Shown here one piece after another: positions 16,397 through 22,510 of a DNA stretch of 38,721 bases. The stretch is from a virus. Both the position numbers and the translations under genes were made by a program. The stretch is taken from the IMG/VR virus record IMGVR_UViG_3300030085_001600, positions 1 to 38,721 of that record; one strand, 5' to 3'. Position 1 is the stretch's first letter, and the number at the start of each line of letters is the position of its first letter. The notes beneath the pieces are model-generated. The model saw only the letters and a list, made by a program, of their open reading frames with translations. It did no database searches and was not told the origin of the DNA.

Positions 16397-18157
16397 TTAT
16401 TCTGAAGTATATTTGTCCATTAATTGGTTTTCAAACGAATCAGGAGCGGTGTGTGTTTGATACTCAAAGTGATATGGGTCAGAATAAGATTGTTCCATGT
16501 CTTCTCCAGCAAAATATCTATTGATGTCTCTAGAAAAACTATATGGTACATCAAATATTGACCTTAATCTATAAAACTGTGGAAAATGTGCAGACTCCGC
16601 TATAAGGTCAGATACATATTCTTGCATATTTATATTTTCTACAAATTTGCTACCTGATTTTGATGGTTCTGGGAATGCTATATGTATATTTCTTGTAAAA
16701 GGATTAAAATGAGGTCTGAATCGTGAAAATCGGGTTCCCATTTTTTTAGGAAATTGTTTAGCCAACATATGTGGTTCATTTATAATTTTATCCATACCCA
16801 AATCTTCTACCATTTTCATAAGTTTTGTATAATGGACTAATCTGCCGTCAGGCATTTCTACGAATTGGGCTTGACCATCTGAAGCTTTAAAAGCATCATA
16901 TATATTTTTTTGTGGTTGTGATAGTTTGTTATATGATTCTTCTTTTAAATCAACAAACTCTATTTCAGGTAGCATTACGTTAGTAACTGGTTCGTCTAAA
17001 TTTTTTTTTTTACCTCCGTTCTTAAATTTACCACCCTTTTTAAAATTCATAACCATTGTGTTCATATCTTGATTCATAGGTAATGAAACCATTGTGTTCA
17101 TGTTTTGGTTCATTGGTAAAGACACAACGCCTGGTATATATCCTTTATCTTCTCCTCCATGACGTTTTATCCAGTCCCCTAGATATGAATTGTAAAAAAC
17201 TTTATTTCTACCCAACTCTCTTTTTATTTCGTTTGGTTTTCCTTTGTTTTTATATGAATGTCTTTTGTACTCTGCTGCCGCTTTTTTTACATTTCCAGTC
17301 CTAATAGCGTCCATAAACTTTGGAAACTTTTTAACTGCGTTTCCTAAATTGTATTCAAAATCTACCAACATAAGTTTTTCTATTTCGGACAGTTTTTCAA
17401 ATTCACCCTCCCCAAATTTACCATCGAAATCTTCACTTAAACTTTTCATATTAGAGTTAATGTCTTGTCGAAGAAAATCATTCGCTTCTTTTACAGTAAT
17501 ACCGTTTTTATAATCATTTTCTATATCCAATCCTTTGACAGCACTATTAGTTCTTCCAAAACCTATAGTAACTTTACCTCCAACATCTTTGTATGGATAA
17601 TATCTTCCGTTTTCAAAAGCTTTATAAAATCCTCCACCTGGTTTTGGTATAATAGAAGGTGTTTTCTTCATTACAGCGTCGGAAGCTTCTACTGATTTTA
17701 CATAATTTGTATAATACCCATAGTTATCAACTTTAGGAGTTTCTTCTGTTGTAGTTCCTCCGTTCTCATACATCATCACACTAGGATTTACAAATGGATT
17801 TTCGATTGTAGTATCTATATTGTATGGTGTTAAAGACAGAGAGCCACCACCCTTAGTGGCTTTTCTATCTATAATTCCTGACTGCCTAGACACTGAGGTC
17901 CCTACACCAGCCTCTGTTACACCAGAATCACCAACTCTTGGTTCTAAACCATCTCTTGGGTCACCTACATCACCTCTTTCTTGCGGATTGTCTAAAGTAA
18001 CATCAGTAAAGGTAGGTCCACCCATGTTTTGATTGTAAGGGTCAAAGGTACCTCCAGTATTCATTATCTGACGACTTTTTAATATAGCGTCCTCTATTAT
18101 CATAGGTACGTGTTTAACATTACCTATCATGTTAATCATGTCCTTATATGAACCCAT
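16397..18157 (-). CDS. Virion lysozyme fusion protein (GH24 domain)
   Basis: This 586-aa protein has a low-complexity, Gly/Asp-rich N-terminus (1-145), then a T4-type lysozyme domain at about 150-335. The catalytic triad is intact in spacing: E182, D191 (YPYKD) and T197 (VTIGFGR), as E11-D20-T26 in T4 lysozyme. A linker (about 340-390) holds a tandem 12-residue repeat and a Lys/Gly-rich segment. The C-terminal domain (about 395-586) has a DLIAESAHFPQF helix that looks like a degenerate metallopeptidase helix. It is probably a virion-associated muralytic protein used for entry, or a cargo protein, since a separate M15 lysin exists. Neighbours: 1 nt after the 191-aa gene. Confidence 0.7.
   Translation of the reverse strand: MGSYKDMINMIGNVKHVPMIIEDAILKSRQIMNTGGTFDPYNQNMGGPTFTDVTLDNPQERGDVGDPRDGLEPRVGDSGVTEAGVGTSVSRQSGIIDRKATKGGGSLSLTPYNIDTTIENPFVNPSVMMYENGGTTTEETPKVDNYGYYTNYVKSVEASDAVMKKTPSIIPKPGGGFYKAFENGRYYPYKDVGGKVTIGFGRTNSAVKGLDIENDYKNGITVKEANDFLRQDINSNMKSLSEDFDGKFGEGEFEKLSEIEKLMLVDFEYNLGNAVKKFPKFMDAIRTGNVKKAAAEYKRHSYKNKGKPNEIKRELGRNKVFYNSYLGDWIKRHGGEDKGYIPGVVSLPMNQNMNTMVSLPMNQDMNTMVMNFKKGGKFKNGGKKKNLDEPVTNVMLPEIEFVDLKEESYNKLSQPQKNIYDAFKASDGQAQFVEMPDGRLVHYTKLMKMVEDLGMDKIINEPHMLAKQFPKKMGTRFSRFRPHFNPFTRNIHIAFPEPSKSGSKFVENINMQEYVSDLIAESAHFPQFYRLRSIFDVPYSFSRDINRYFAGEDMEQSYSDPYHFEYQTHTAPDSFENQLMDKYTSE
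17052..17123 (-). repeat. 36-bp tandem repeat within the lysozyme fusion gene
   Basis: Two adjacent 36-bp copies, differing at a few bases, encode VSLPMNQNMNTM and VSLPMNQDMNTM (residues 345-356 and 357-368). They lie in the linker between the lysozyme domain and the C-terminal domain, so copy-number change would alter linker length without breaking the frame. Confidence 0.8.
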
Positions 18158-18158
18158 A

Positions 18159-18734
18159 TTAGTCTAATTGTCTATAAGTACCTCCAGATTTATAAGTAGT
18201 TTTCATTTTTCCACCACCCATATAGGTCATCATATTGTTCATCATTCTTCTTCTGTCTTTCATGCCTTGCATTTTCATTCCTCCTGGCGCTTTTTTCATT
18301 TTCATTCCATGACGAGCCATAGAACCCATAGTTTCATCCATTTTTCCACCTTTTGCCATATAACCCATTTTATTTCTTACCTCAGTAGGTAATTTAGCGA
18401 GACCAGGATTCTTTTTAGAATTTACTTTTTTCAGTTTACCACCTTTTCTCATTTTCTTCGTTTTAGGTATGGTTCCTATGTTTTGCATTTTAGACTGAAT
18501 TACCAATAATTTTTTTCTTGCTTGTTCAGGACTTAATTTACCTGAATCCATATCTTTTTTTATTTGTATAATTTGTTTGTCTAAAGATGCTTGTGACTCA
18601 CCTTTTTGTTCTTTTGTCGCACCCTTACCGCCATCTGCCATTTTCTTCTTCATTCCGTAACGAGCTTTCTGCATTGGTTTGTTGTATCCACCACCATGTC
18701 CGTAGGACATTTTTTTCTTTTTTGATTTTTTCAT
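18159..18734 (-). CDS. Met/Gly/Lys-rich protein ending in QLD
   Basis: A 191-aa, very basic protein with Met/Lys/Gly repeats (GYMAKGGKM, TYMGGGKMKTTYKSGG) at both ends and a helical central part (about 48-85, SLDKQIIQIKKDMDSGKLSP). It ends with TYKSGGTYRQLD, similar to the ends of three other small proteins in this window. It is the first leftward gene of the divergent region, with a promoter core at 18760-18767. Composition suggests a nucleic-acid-binding or virion-cargo protein; no known family was recognised. Confidence 0.55.
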   Translation of the reverse strand: MKKSKKKKMSYGHGGGYNKPMQKARYGMKKKMADGGKGATKEQKGESQASLDKQIIQIKKDMDSGKLSPEQARKKLLVIQSKMQNIGTIPKTKKMRKGGKLKKVNSKKNPGLAKLPTEVRNKMGYMAKGGKMDETMGSMARHGMKMKKAPGGMKMQGMKDRRRMMNNMMTYMGGGKMKTTYKSGGTYRQLD

Positions 18735-18759
18735 TTTACTATAGTATTTAAATTTTCTA

Positions 18760-18767
18760 CAAAGATA
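18760..18767 (-). promoter_or_regulatory. Leftward -7 promoter core, TATCTTTGTAG
   Basis: The minus strand has TATCTTTG followed by TAG, 26 nt upstream of the ATG at 18734. Upstream is a 30-nt A/T tract. The same 11-mer occurs at 16253-16260. No canonical TTG at -33 was found. Confidence 0.45.
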
Positions 18768-18829
18768 AAAAAAATTTTTTTATTTTTTTAAAATTGTATG
18801 TAGTTATAAGAGGGGGATACAATATAGCA

Positions 18830-18846
18830 AACCACCCCCTGTGGTT
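18830..18846. promoter_or_regulatory. Inverted repeat next to the rightward promoter
   Basis: AACCAC (18830-18835) and GTGGTT (18841-18846) form a 6-bp dyad around CCCCT, just upstream of the TAACTTTG core. An alternative dyad uses AGGGGG (18811-18816) with CCCCCT (18835-18840). The two are mutually exclusive. This may be an operator or a bidirectional terminator in the divergent region. Confidence 0.4.
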
Positions 18847-18849
18847 GCG

Positions 18850-18857
18850 TAACTTTG
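18850..18857 (+). promoter_or_regulatory. Rightward -7 promoter core, TAACTTTG
   Basis: A perfect TAnnTTTG match 81 nt upstream of the first rightward small gene. A second, imperfect core (TATTTTG) lies about 20 nt further down. It is the best candidate for the early promoter of the rightward region; a -33 TTG is not evident. Confidence 0.4.
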
Positions 18858-18937
18858 TACACCGTACCCTATTTTGCAAGCGTCGTTCCTCCTTTGTTTT
18901 ATATTACACATAGATATTAACCTTAAATTATTTAACT

Positions 18938-19087
18938 ATGTATTACCTTGTATTATTCTTATCAATCTTATTAGCAGTATGTAAACTATTCCTAGTCGCT
19001 GGTCTTGTCTATCTATTATATATATACCTATCATCAGATAAGACACCACCAAACTACTTTAATACTAAACAAATCGGGGACAAATAG
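18938..19087 (+). CDS. Small membrane protein
   Basis: A 49-aa ORF (starting MYYLVLFLSILLAVCKLFLV) with one or two hydrophobic helices over residues 1-32 and a short polar C-terminus (SSDKTPPNYFNTKQ). The leader GATATTAACC shortly upstream also occurs upstream of the 79-aa gene at 19560. As the first gene after the rightward promoter it may be an early host-interaction or membrane-modifying peptide. No family recognised. Confidence 0.5.
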   Translation: MYYLVLFLSILLAVCKLFLVAGLVYLLYIYLSSDKTPPNYFNTKQIGDK

Positions 19088-19111
19088 TCCTCGGTTTACA
19101 AATTATATATT

Positions 19112-19192
19112 ATGAATGTATCTAAAATTGACGTATTGTTTATTATTTGTGCAATTATTGTCTACGAAATTATAAATATAGGGCTATTGTAG
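19112..19192 (+). CDS. 26-aa hydrophobic peptide
   Basis: ATG at 19112 to TAG at 19190-19192, encoding MNVSKIDVLFIICAIIVYEI and six more residues, almost wholly hydrophobic. The end of the coding region forms part of the terminator stem (19181-19195), a compact arrangement that supports it as a real transcript end. It could be a one-helix membrane peptide. Evidence is limited to ORF, leader and terminator. Confidence 0.4.
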   Translation: MNVSKIDVLFIICAIIVYEIINIGLL

Positions 19193-19201
19193 CCCTTTTT
19201 T
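19181..19201 (+). terminator. Rho-independent terminator
   Basis: GGGCTA (19181-19186), loop TTG, TAGCCC (19190-19195), then TTTTTT. It overlaps the last codons of the 26-aa gene and ends the first small rightward unit. Confidence 0.8.
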
Positions 19202-19559
19202 GCACAATTTATGTGTATTTACGATATATACAGCTAATCTCCTACACTCTTTTATGTACTATTTACATAGTTATTTACTATGATAAATCTGTAATTGTTT
19301 GATTATCAGTTAGTTATTGTATATTTATACTATATTATACTATATATTAGTATGTATTATTTATTTAACTGATTAAACTATATATTAATTATGATACGAA
19401 GTTATACAATTATTTTTATATTGTCAAGTGTTTTACCAACTATATTTATTACTATATTACATCGGTAATGTATTTATGTGATTAACAATATATTACGATA
19501 GTCACTTCGTTCCTTCGGTTAGGTATTATTTATGGATATTAACCAATAAATATATTATT
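19202..19559 (+). other. AT-rich gap of about 360 nt
   Basis: No gene is convincing here. A 25-aa hydrophobic frame (19391-19468, beginning MIRSYTIIFILSSVLPTIFI) is the only possibility and is weak. The DNA is extremely AT-rich with many TATA/TAT steps and short palindromes, suggesting an early promoter/UTR zone for the 79-aa gene or a region that melts easily. The last 30 nt repeat the GATATTAACC leader motif seen before 18938. Confidence 0.4.
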
Positions 19560-19799
19560 ATGAACAATGAAACAAACTTTCTAGAACAACTAGAACAAAA
19601 AAACGATTATCTTTATCAACAACTTAAAGAAGAATACAACAAATATCTTAAAGTAAATAGAGATATGAACAATAAGTATCCTGAAGCATACCAACAAACT
19701 GCAACATTCTACGAATGGGTACAGTCAGTATTACCAGAAAAGAAATGTGATGAACCATTACACAATCATCATGATGGATGTCCAGTATGTGATATGTAA
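19560..19799 (+). CDS. Small protein with C-terminal His/Cys metal-binding-like tail
   Basis: This 79-aa protein is helical and charged in residues 1-60 (FLEQLEQKNDYLYQQLKEEY) and ends with EPLHNHHDGCPVCDM, a CxxC pair next to a cluster of three histidines that could bind zinc or another metal. It has its own terminator 8 nt after the stop codon. Small, separately transcribed early genes of this sort often act on the host, but function is not recognisable. Confidence 0.55.
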   Translation: MNNETNFLEQLEQKNDYLYQQLKEEYNKYLKVNRDMNNKYPEAYQQTATFYEWVQSVLPEKKCDEPLHNHHDGCPVCDM

Positions 19800-19806
19800 T
19801 TACATT

Positions 19807-19831
19807 AAGAGAGCTTGTCTCTCTTTTTTTC
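19807..19831 (+). terminator. Rho-independent terminator
   Basis: AAGAGAG (19807-19813), loop CTTGT, CTCTCTT (19819-19825), then a T run. It follows the 79-aa gene directly. Confidence 0.75.
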
Positions 19832-19889
19832 ACGAAGCGTCTGTGACTTTCGGTTCACATACTTTGTATGTTCATTCTTATTACATATT

Positions 19890-19966
19890 GGACATATTTA
19901 TCTAAACTTACGAACACACACACAACTAACATTAGGTGTTTCAAGTAAAGACAATGTCCTTTTTTT
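19890..19966 (+). ncRNA. Structured RNA element with terminal U tract
   Basis: GGACAT (19890-19895) pairs with ATGTCC (19954-19959), followed by seven T. Inside, an ACTT/AAGT helix and a GAACAC/GTGTTT helix (one G-U pair) enclose an A/C-rich loop, so the element folds as a long three-helix hairpin. It lies upstream of the 73-aa membrane protein gene. It may be a terminator with an unusually long stem-loop, an attenuator, or a short RNA. Confidence 0.4.
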
Positions 19967-19995
19967 GCTTAAATATTAACTTAAATATATATATT

Positions 19996-20217
19996 ATGAA
20001 CTTATTTGTTATTTCTTTCTTTACCGCAATTGGATACTTTATTATTATGTACAAAATGTTGGGTAGAGAAAAACTTGTTAAAACACAGGTATTGTGGGAC
20101 ATAGTGTTTACACTTGGTTTACCAATACTATTCATTGGAACATTCAGTGGTCTAGCTACCGCTGTTATGGCTGGTGTACTATTCTCTATCTTCACCAGTT
20201 TATTACCTAAGTCTTGA
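19996..20217 (+). CDS. Small membrane protein with 2-3 helices
   Basis: I start at the ATG at 19996 (MNLFVISFFTAIGYFIIMYK), 73 aa, because the U tract of the preceding structured element ends at about 19966 and the upstream ATG at 19936 lies inside that element. Helices are at about 3-19, 31-48 and 49-68, separated by a basic loop (LGREKLVKTQ). This could be a holin-like or superinfection-related membrane protein. The lysis genes are elsewhere, so an early membrane function is more likely. A small hairpin (GAAAC-TTC-GTTTC) follows the stop codon. Confidence 0.5.
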   Translation: MNLFVISFFTAIGYFIIMYKMLGREKLVKTQVLWDIVFTLGLPILFIGTFSGLATAVMAGVLFSIFTSLLPKS

Positions 20218-20351
20218 AACTTCGTTTCTAGATTTTATTACTAATTACATATATATGTGTGGCCCAATAACACCAGAGTGACTAAGTAACTACGACTAAA
20301 ACTCAAACACAATATATGTCTAATAATATATTAGGTTAATAATATAGGTCG

Positions 20352-20410
20352 AGTTGACACTTGTAAAAAGAATAAATGTCTTTAAAGTAAATAATTTACG
20401 AGTGTCTTCT
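20352..20410 (+). ncRNA. Long stem-loop in the leader of the 80-aa gene
   Basis: GACACTTGTAAA (20356-20367) pairs with TTTACGAGTGTC (20395-20406), 12 bp with one G-U pair; beyond a TT/TT internal loop, GAG (20352-20354... ) and CTC extend the stem. The loop is 27 nt. It lies about 50 nt upstream of the ATG at 20456 in a 238-nt non-coding gap that has little else in it. It may be a regulatory leader, RNase III site or small RNA. Confidence 0.4.
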
Positions 20411-20455
20411 CTTCCTTTTGCAATTAAATAAATGTATAAACAAAATTAAATAATT

Positions 20456-20698
20456 ATGAAAACTATAAGTATAATAGTAGCGATACTATTGGGTATAGGT
20501 ATATCTAATACCCAAAAACAAAACATTGTATGTGTAACAGATTATGAATATAATGTAGATACAATCTATACAGATACTATCTATAAATTTAGTATGGATA
20601 GTACATGGTTGTATATACACAAACTTTGTAGACATAAATTAATTATTAATCAAGATACAGTTATAAAATTAGATACAGTATGGACAAAAAAACAGTAA
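20456..20698 (+). CDS. Small exported or membrane-anchored protein
   Basis: An 80-aa protein with a basic start and a hydrophobic segment (MKTISIIVAILLGIGISNTQ) that looks like a signal peptide or anchor, followed by a polar domain with repeated D-T-[IV] motifs (VDTIYTDTIYKF and QDTVIKLDTVW). Such D-T-rich periplasmic segments are common in Bacteroidota. It overlaps the next gene by 19 nt. A spanin-like or cell-envelope role is possible but not shown. Confidence 0.5.
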   Translation: MKTISIIVAILLGIGISNTQKQNIVCVTDYEYNVDTIYTDTIYKFSMDSTWLYIHKLCRHKLIINQDTVIKLDTVWTKKQ

Positions 20699-20871
20699 GT
20701 AAAATGAAATCGTTTCAAAAAATATTAAATGTTATAGGTGATAGTACTACAAAACATCATCAAGATGTAGCTTATATAATGATAGAAAGATTTGGTAATT
20801 TGTTTTACGATGAATCATTAACAGAAATATTATTAGAAACAGCTAATAAAACATTCGGTTACACAGATTAG
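20680..20871 (+). CDS. Small helical protein, unknown
   Basis: A 63-aa protein, basic at the start (MDKKTVSKMKSFQKILNVIG) and helical. Its start overlaps the end of the 80-aa gene by 19 nt, and the terminator at 20871-20890 begins at its stop codon. No family recognised. Confidence 0.45.
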   Translation: MDKKTVSKMKSFQKILNVIGDSTTKHHQDVAYIMIERFGNLFYDESLTEILLETANKTFGYTD

Positions 20872-20890
20872 AACACTTTGTGTTCTTTTT
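20871..20890 (+). terminator. Rho-independent terminator
   Basis: GAACAC (20871-20876), loop TTT, GTGTTC (20880-20885), then TTTTT. The stem begins at the last base of the 63-aa gene. Confidence 0.75.
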
Positions 20891-20925
20891 ACATTATTAA
20901 TAAGTATTAATTTAAATAAATAAAA

Positions 20926-21273
20926 ATGGCAAAAACAAAAAAAGTTACAAAAAAAGTAGAAGCAGAAACTACTAAGAAACAAGGTAAATTAGTTCCTAAC
21001 ATTAAAATTGCACCACACACATTTAAGAATGGGACTACAATATTAAATATCAGTTGTAAAATACCTGACTTTATAGACTTCTTAAGAAACAACGCAGTAG
21101 TCGGTAAAGACGGTAGTTCGTGGGTTAATATGAAAGCTCTACCATCTTCACAAGGTGATAGATACACAGTTATATTAAACGATTATTTTCACGATGCACA
21201 ACAACTTGCAGACCAAGTATTTAGTGAAGACTTCGAATTAGAAAGTAGAAAACAAGAAAACAAAGTTTCTTAA
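20926..21273 (+). CDS. Small protein with Lys/Thr-rich N-terminus, unknown
   Basis: A 115-aa protein. Residues 1-20 are Lys/Thr-rich and probably disordered (MAKTKKVTKKVEAETTKKQG). The rest is a compact alpha/beta domain with motifs such as IPDFIDFLRNNAVVGKDGSSW and GDRYTVILNDYFHDAQQL. The gene has its own leader and terminators on both sides, so it is a monocistronic unit. It could be a single-strand DNA- or protein-binding early product; I do not recognise the family. Confidence 0.55.
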   Translation: MAKTKKVTKKVEAETTKKQGKLVPNIKIAPHTFKNGTTILNISCKIPDFIDFLRNNAVVGKDGSSWVNMKALPSSQGDRYTVILNDYFHDAQQLADQVFSEDFELESRKQENKVS

Positions 21274-21289
21274 TAATTTACTTAAATTT

Positions 21290-21381
21290 CACACTATGAT
21301 TTGTCCATTTAGGACCATTGAGTGTGTAGAAGAGAGAGTCCATGTGACTCTTTCTTTTTTCTTACAAGTCTTTCAGACTTG
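21290..21381 (+). terminator. Cluster of three hairpins after the 115-aa gene
   Basis: First, CACACT (21290-21295)/AGTGTG (21321-21326) enclosing GTCC/GGAC. Second, a 10-bp stem 21331-21340/21346-21355 with loop CATGT followed by TTTTT, a good terminator. Third, CAAGTCT (21365-21371)/AGACTTG (21375-21381). The first resembles an attenuator or stability element; the second is the likely termination site. Confidence 0.6.
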
Positions 21382-21424
21382 GTGTTTTATTCTCTATTAC
21401 TATTAATCCCTTAAATTTATATTT

Positions 21425-21790
21425 ATGAACAAACAACTAGAACTAACTGATGATTACATTAAAAAATTAAAAACACTATTGCGTATGAAAAAAATTACTT
21501 CTTACGATGTTGCACACGCATCTTTTCGTAAAGCTAACCAACACTGTATAATCAGTTCAGTAGACAAAACAAAACTAGTAATTACTTATCTTAATGGTGA
21601 TACGAAAAAGTTTTTATCTTTTAATAAACTTATGTCTGAAGTACAAATAGTAAATAAATGGTATAAGTCAGCTAGAAGAAAGTATATAAAAAGATATTAC
21701 AAAGTAATAACTAAATGGAACAATAGGCACCAAACCAAAGAACCTATTGAAAATAAAATTGAAAAATTAATCTTAAAGTATAATGTATGA
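21425..21790 (+). CDS. Basic protein, unknown
   Basis: A 121-aa, strongly basic protein. The N-terminal half is helical (ELTDDYIKKLKTLLRMKKIT), then a beta-hairpin-like part (KTKLVITYLNGDTKKFLSFN), then a Lys/Arg-rich helix (WYKSARRKYIKRYYKVITKW). The charge pattern suggests nucleic-acid binding. It overlaps the next small gene by 4 nt (ATGA), beginning an operon of overlapping small genes. No family recognised. Confidence 0.5.
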   Translation: MNKQLELTDDYIKKLKTLLRMKKITSYDVAHASFRKANQHCIISSVDKTKLVITYLNGDTKKFLSFNKLMSEVQIVNKWYKSARRKYIKRYYKVITKWNNRHQTKEPIENKIEKLILKYNV

Positions 21791-21954
21791 TTGTAACTGA
21801 AGAGTTAAAACTAAAATCTAACATAAGAACAAGGTGTGCAAGAATTATTGCCACCTTGAATTCACCTTATGAACAACAAACAGTTGAACAACTTATTAAA
21901 GAAACTGAAAAATTAGTAAAATATTGTATGTATAACCAAATAGATAATAAATAA
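21787..21954 (+). CDS. Small helical protein
   Basis: A 55-aa ORF (ATG 21787, TAA 21952-21954) whose start overlaps the previous stop (ATGA) and whose stop directly precedes the ATG at 21955. The protein is helical and amphipathic (MIVTEELKLKSNIRTRCARI). Exact fit between neighbours is the main evidence. Unknown function. Confidence 0.6.
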   Translation: MIVTEELKLKSNIRTRCARIIATLNSPYEQQTVEQLIKETEKLVKYCMYNQIDNK

Positions 21955-22326
21955 ATGGAAACTAAAGAACAATTACAAACAAAAATTGAAACATTAGAAT
22001 CACAAATTAATAATCTTACACACTCGCTTAACAGAGAGAAAAAAGTTTTGGAAGATATTAACAAACCTGTATTAAGTCGTAAAGTCTATGACCTTATTTC
22101 AGACGCTGTAAAAAATGCGTTATATGATGTAAGTTTTTCAGAACAAGATTTTGATTATGAACTATCTATGGAATATGATAATAGAGTAGAAATATCTCAC
22201 ATGTCATTTAACGAACATGATAGTTTAATTGATGATGTTATACGTCATATAGATAACATGTTTAAAGTAGAAGAAGAAGAAGAGGAAGTAGAATTAGTAG
22301 AATCAAAGTTAGATTATGAATCTTAA
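21955..22326 (+). CDS. Acidic coiled-coil protein, unknown
   Basis: A 123-aa protein with an N-terminal coiled coil (residues 1-40, with KEQLQTKIETLESQINNLTH) and an acidic C-terminal half ending in a Glu/Asp-rich tail (VEEEEEEVELVE). Overlaps the next gene by 11 nt. The acidic tail is typical of phage proteins that bind host DNA-binding proteins or act as DNA mimics, but there is no direct evidence. Confidence 0.5.
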   Translation: METKEQLQTKIETLESQINNLTHSLNREKKVLEDINKPVLSRKVYDLISDAVKNALYDVSFSEQDFDYELSMEYDNRVEISHMSFNEHDSLIDDVIRHIDNMFKVEEEEEEVELVESKLDYES

Positions 22327-22510
22327 TTACGAAGATTGGTATAAATCTACATATCAACATTGTGACGACCCTACAGAACACGATGAAGTAAAAAAATACA
22401 CAGAAGATAATGTAGAATTAAATATGTGTTTAGATTATTTAGACGAACACAATATGTTAGAAGATTTTTTAATATGGGTAAATAAAAATTATGAATATGA
22501 AAACGACTGA
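22316..22510 (+). CDS. Small acidic protein, unknown
   Basis: A 64-aa highly acidic protein (starting MNLNYEDWYKSTYQHCDDPT) with many Asp/Glu and aromatic residues and a helical C-terminus (MLEDFLIWVNKNYEYEND). Overlaps the neighbours by 11 and 20 nt. Composition is compatible with a DNA mimic or inhibitor, which is speculative. Confidence 0.5.
   Translation: MNLNYEDWYKSTYQHCDDPTEHDEVKKYTEDNVELNMCLDYLDEHNMLEDFLIWVNKNYEYEND

Noticed and set aside
18735-19559. CRISPR array
   Set aside because: Repeated TATA-type steps are low-complexity AT sequence with no regular repeat-spacer pattern.
20230-20360. tRNA gene
   Set aside because: The string GGTCGAGTTGACAC looks like a T arm at first, but there is no matching acceptor stem or anticodon arm.
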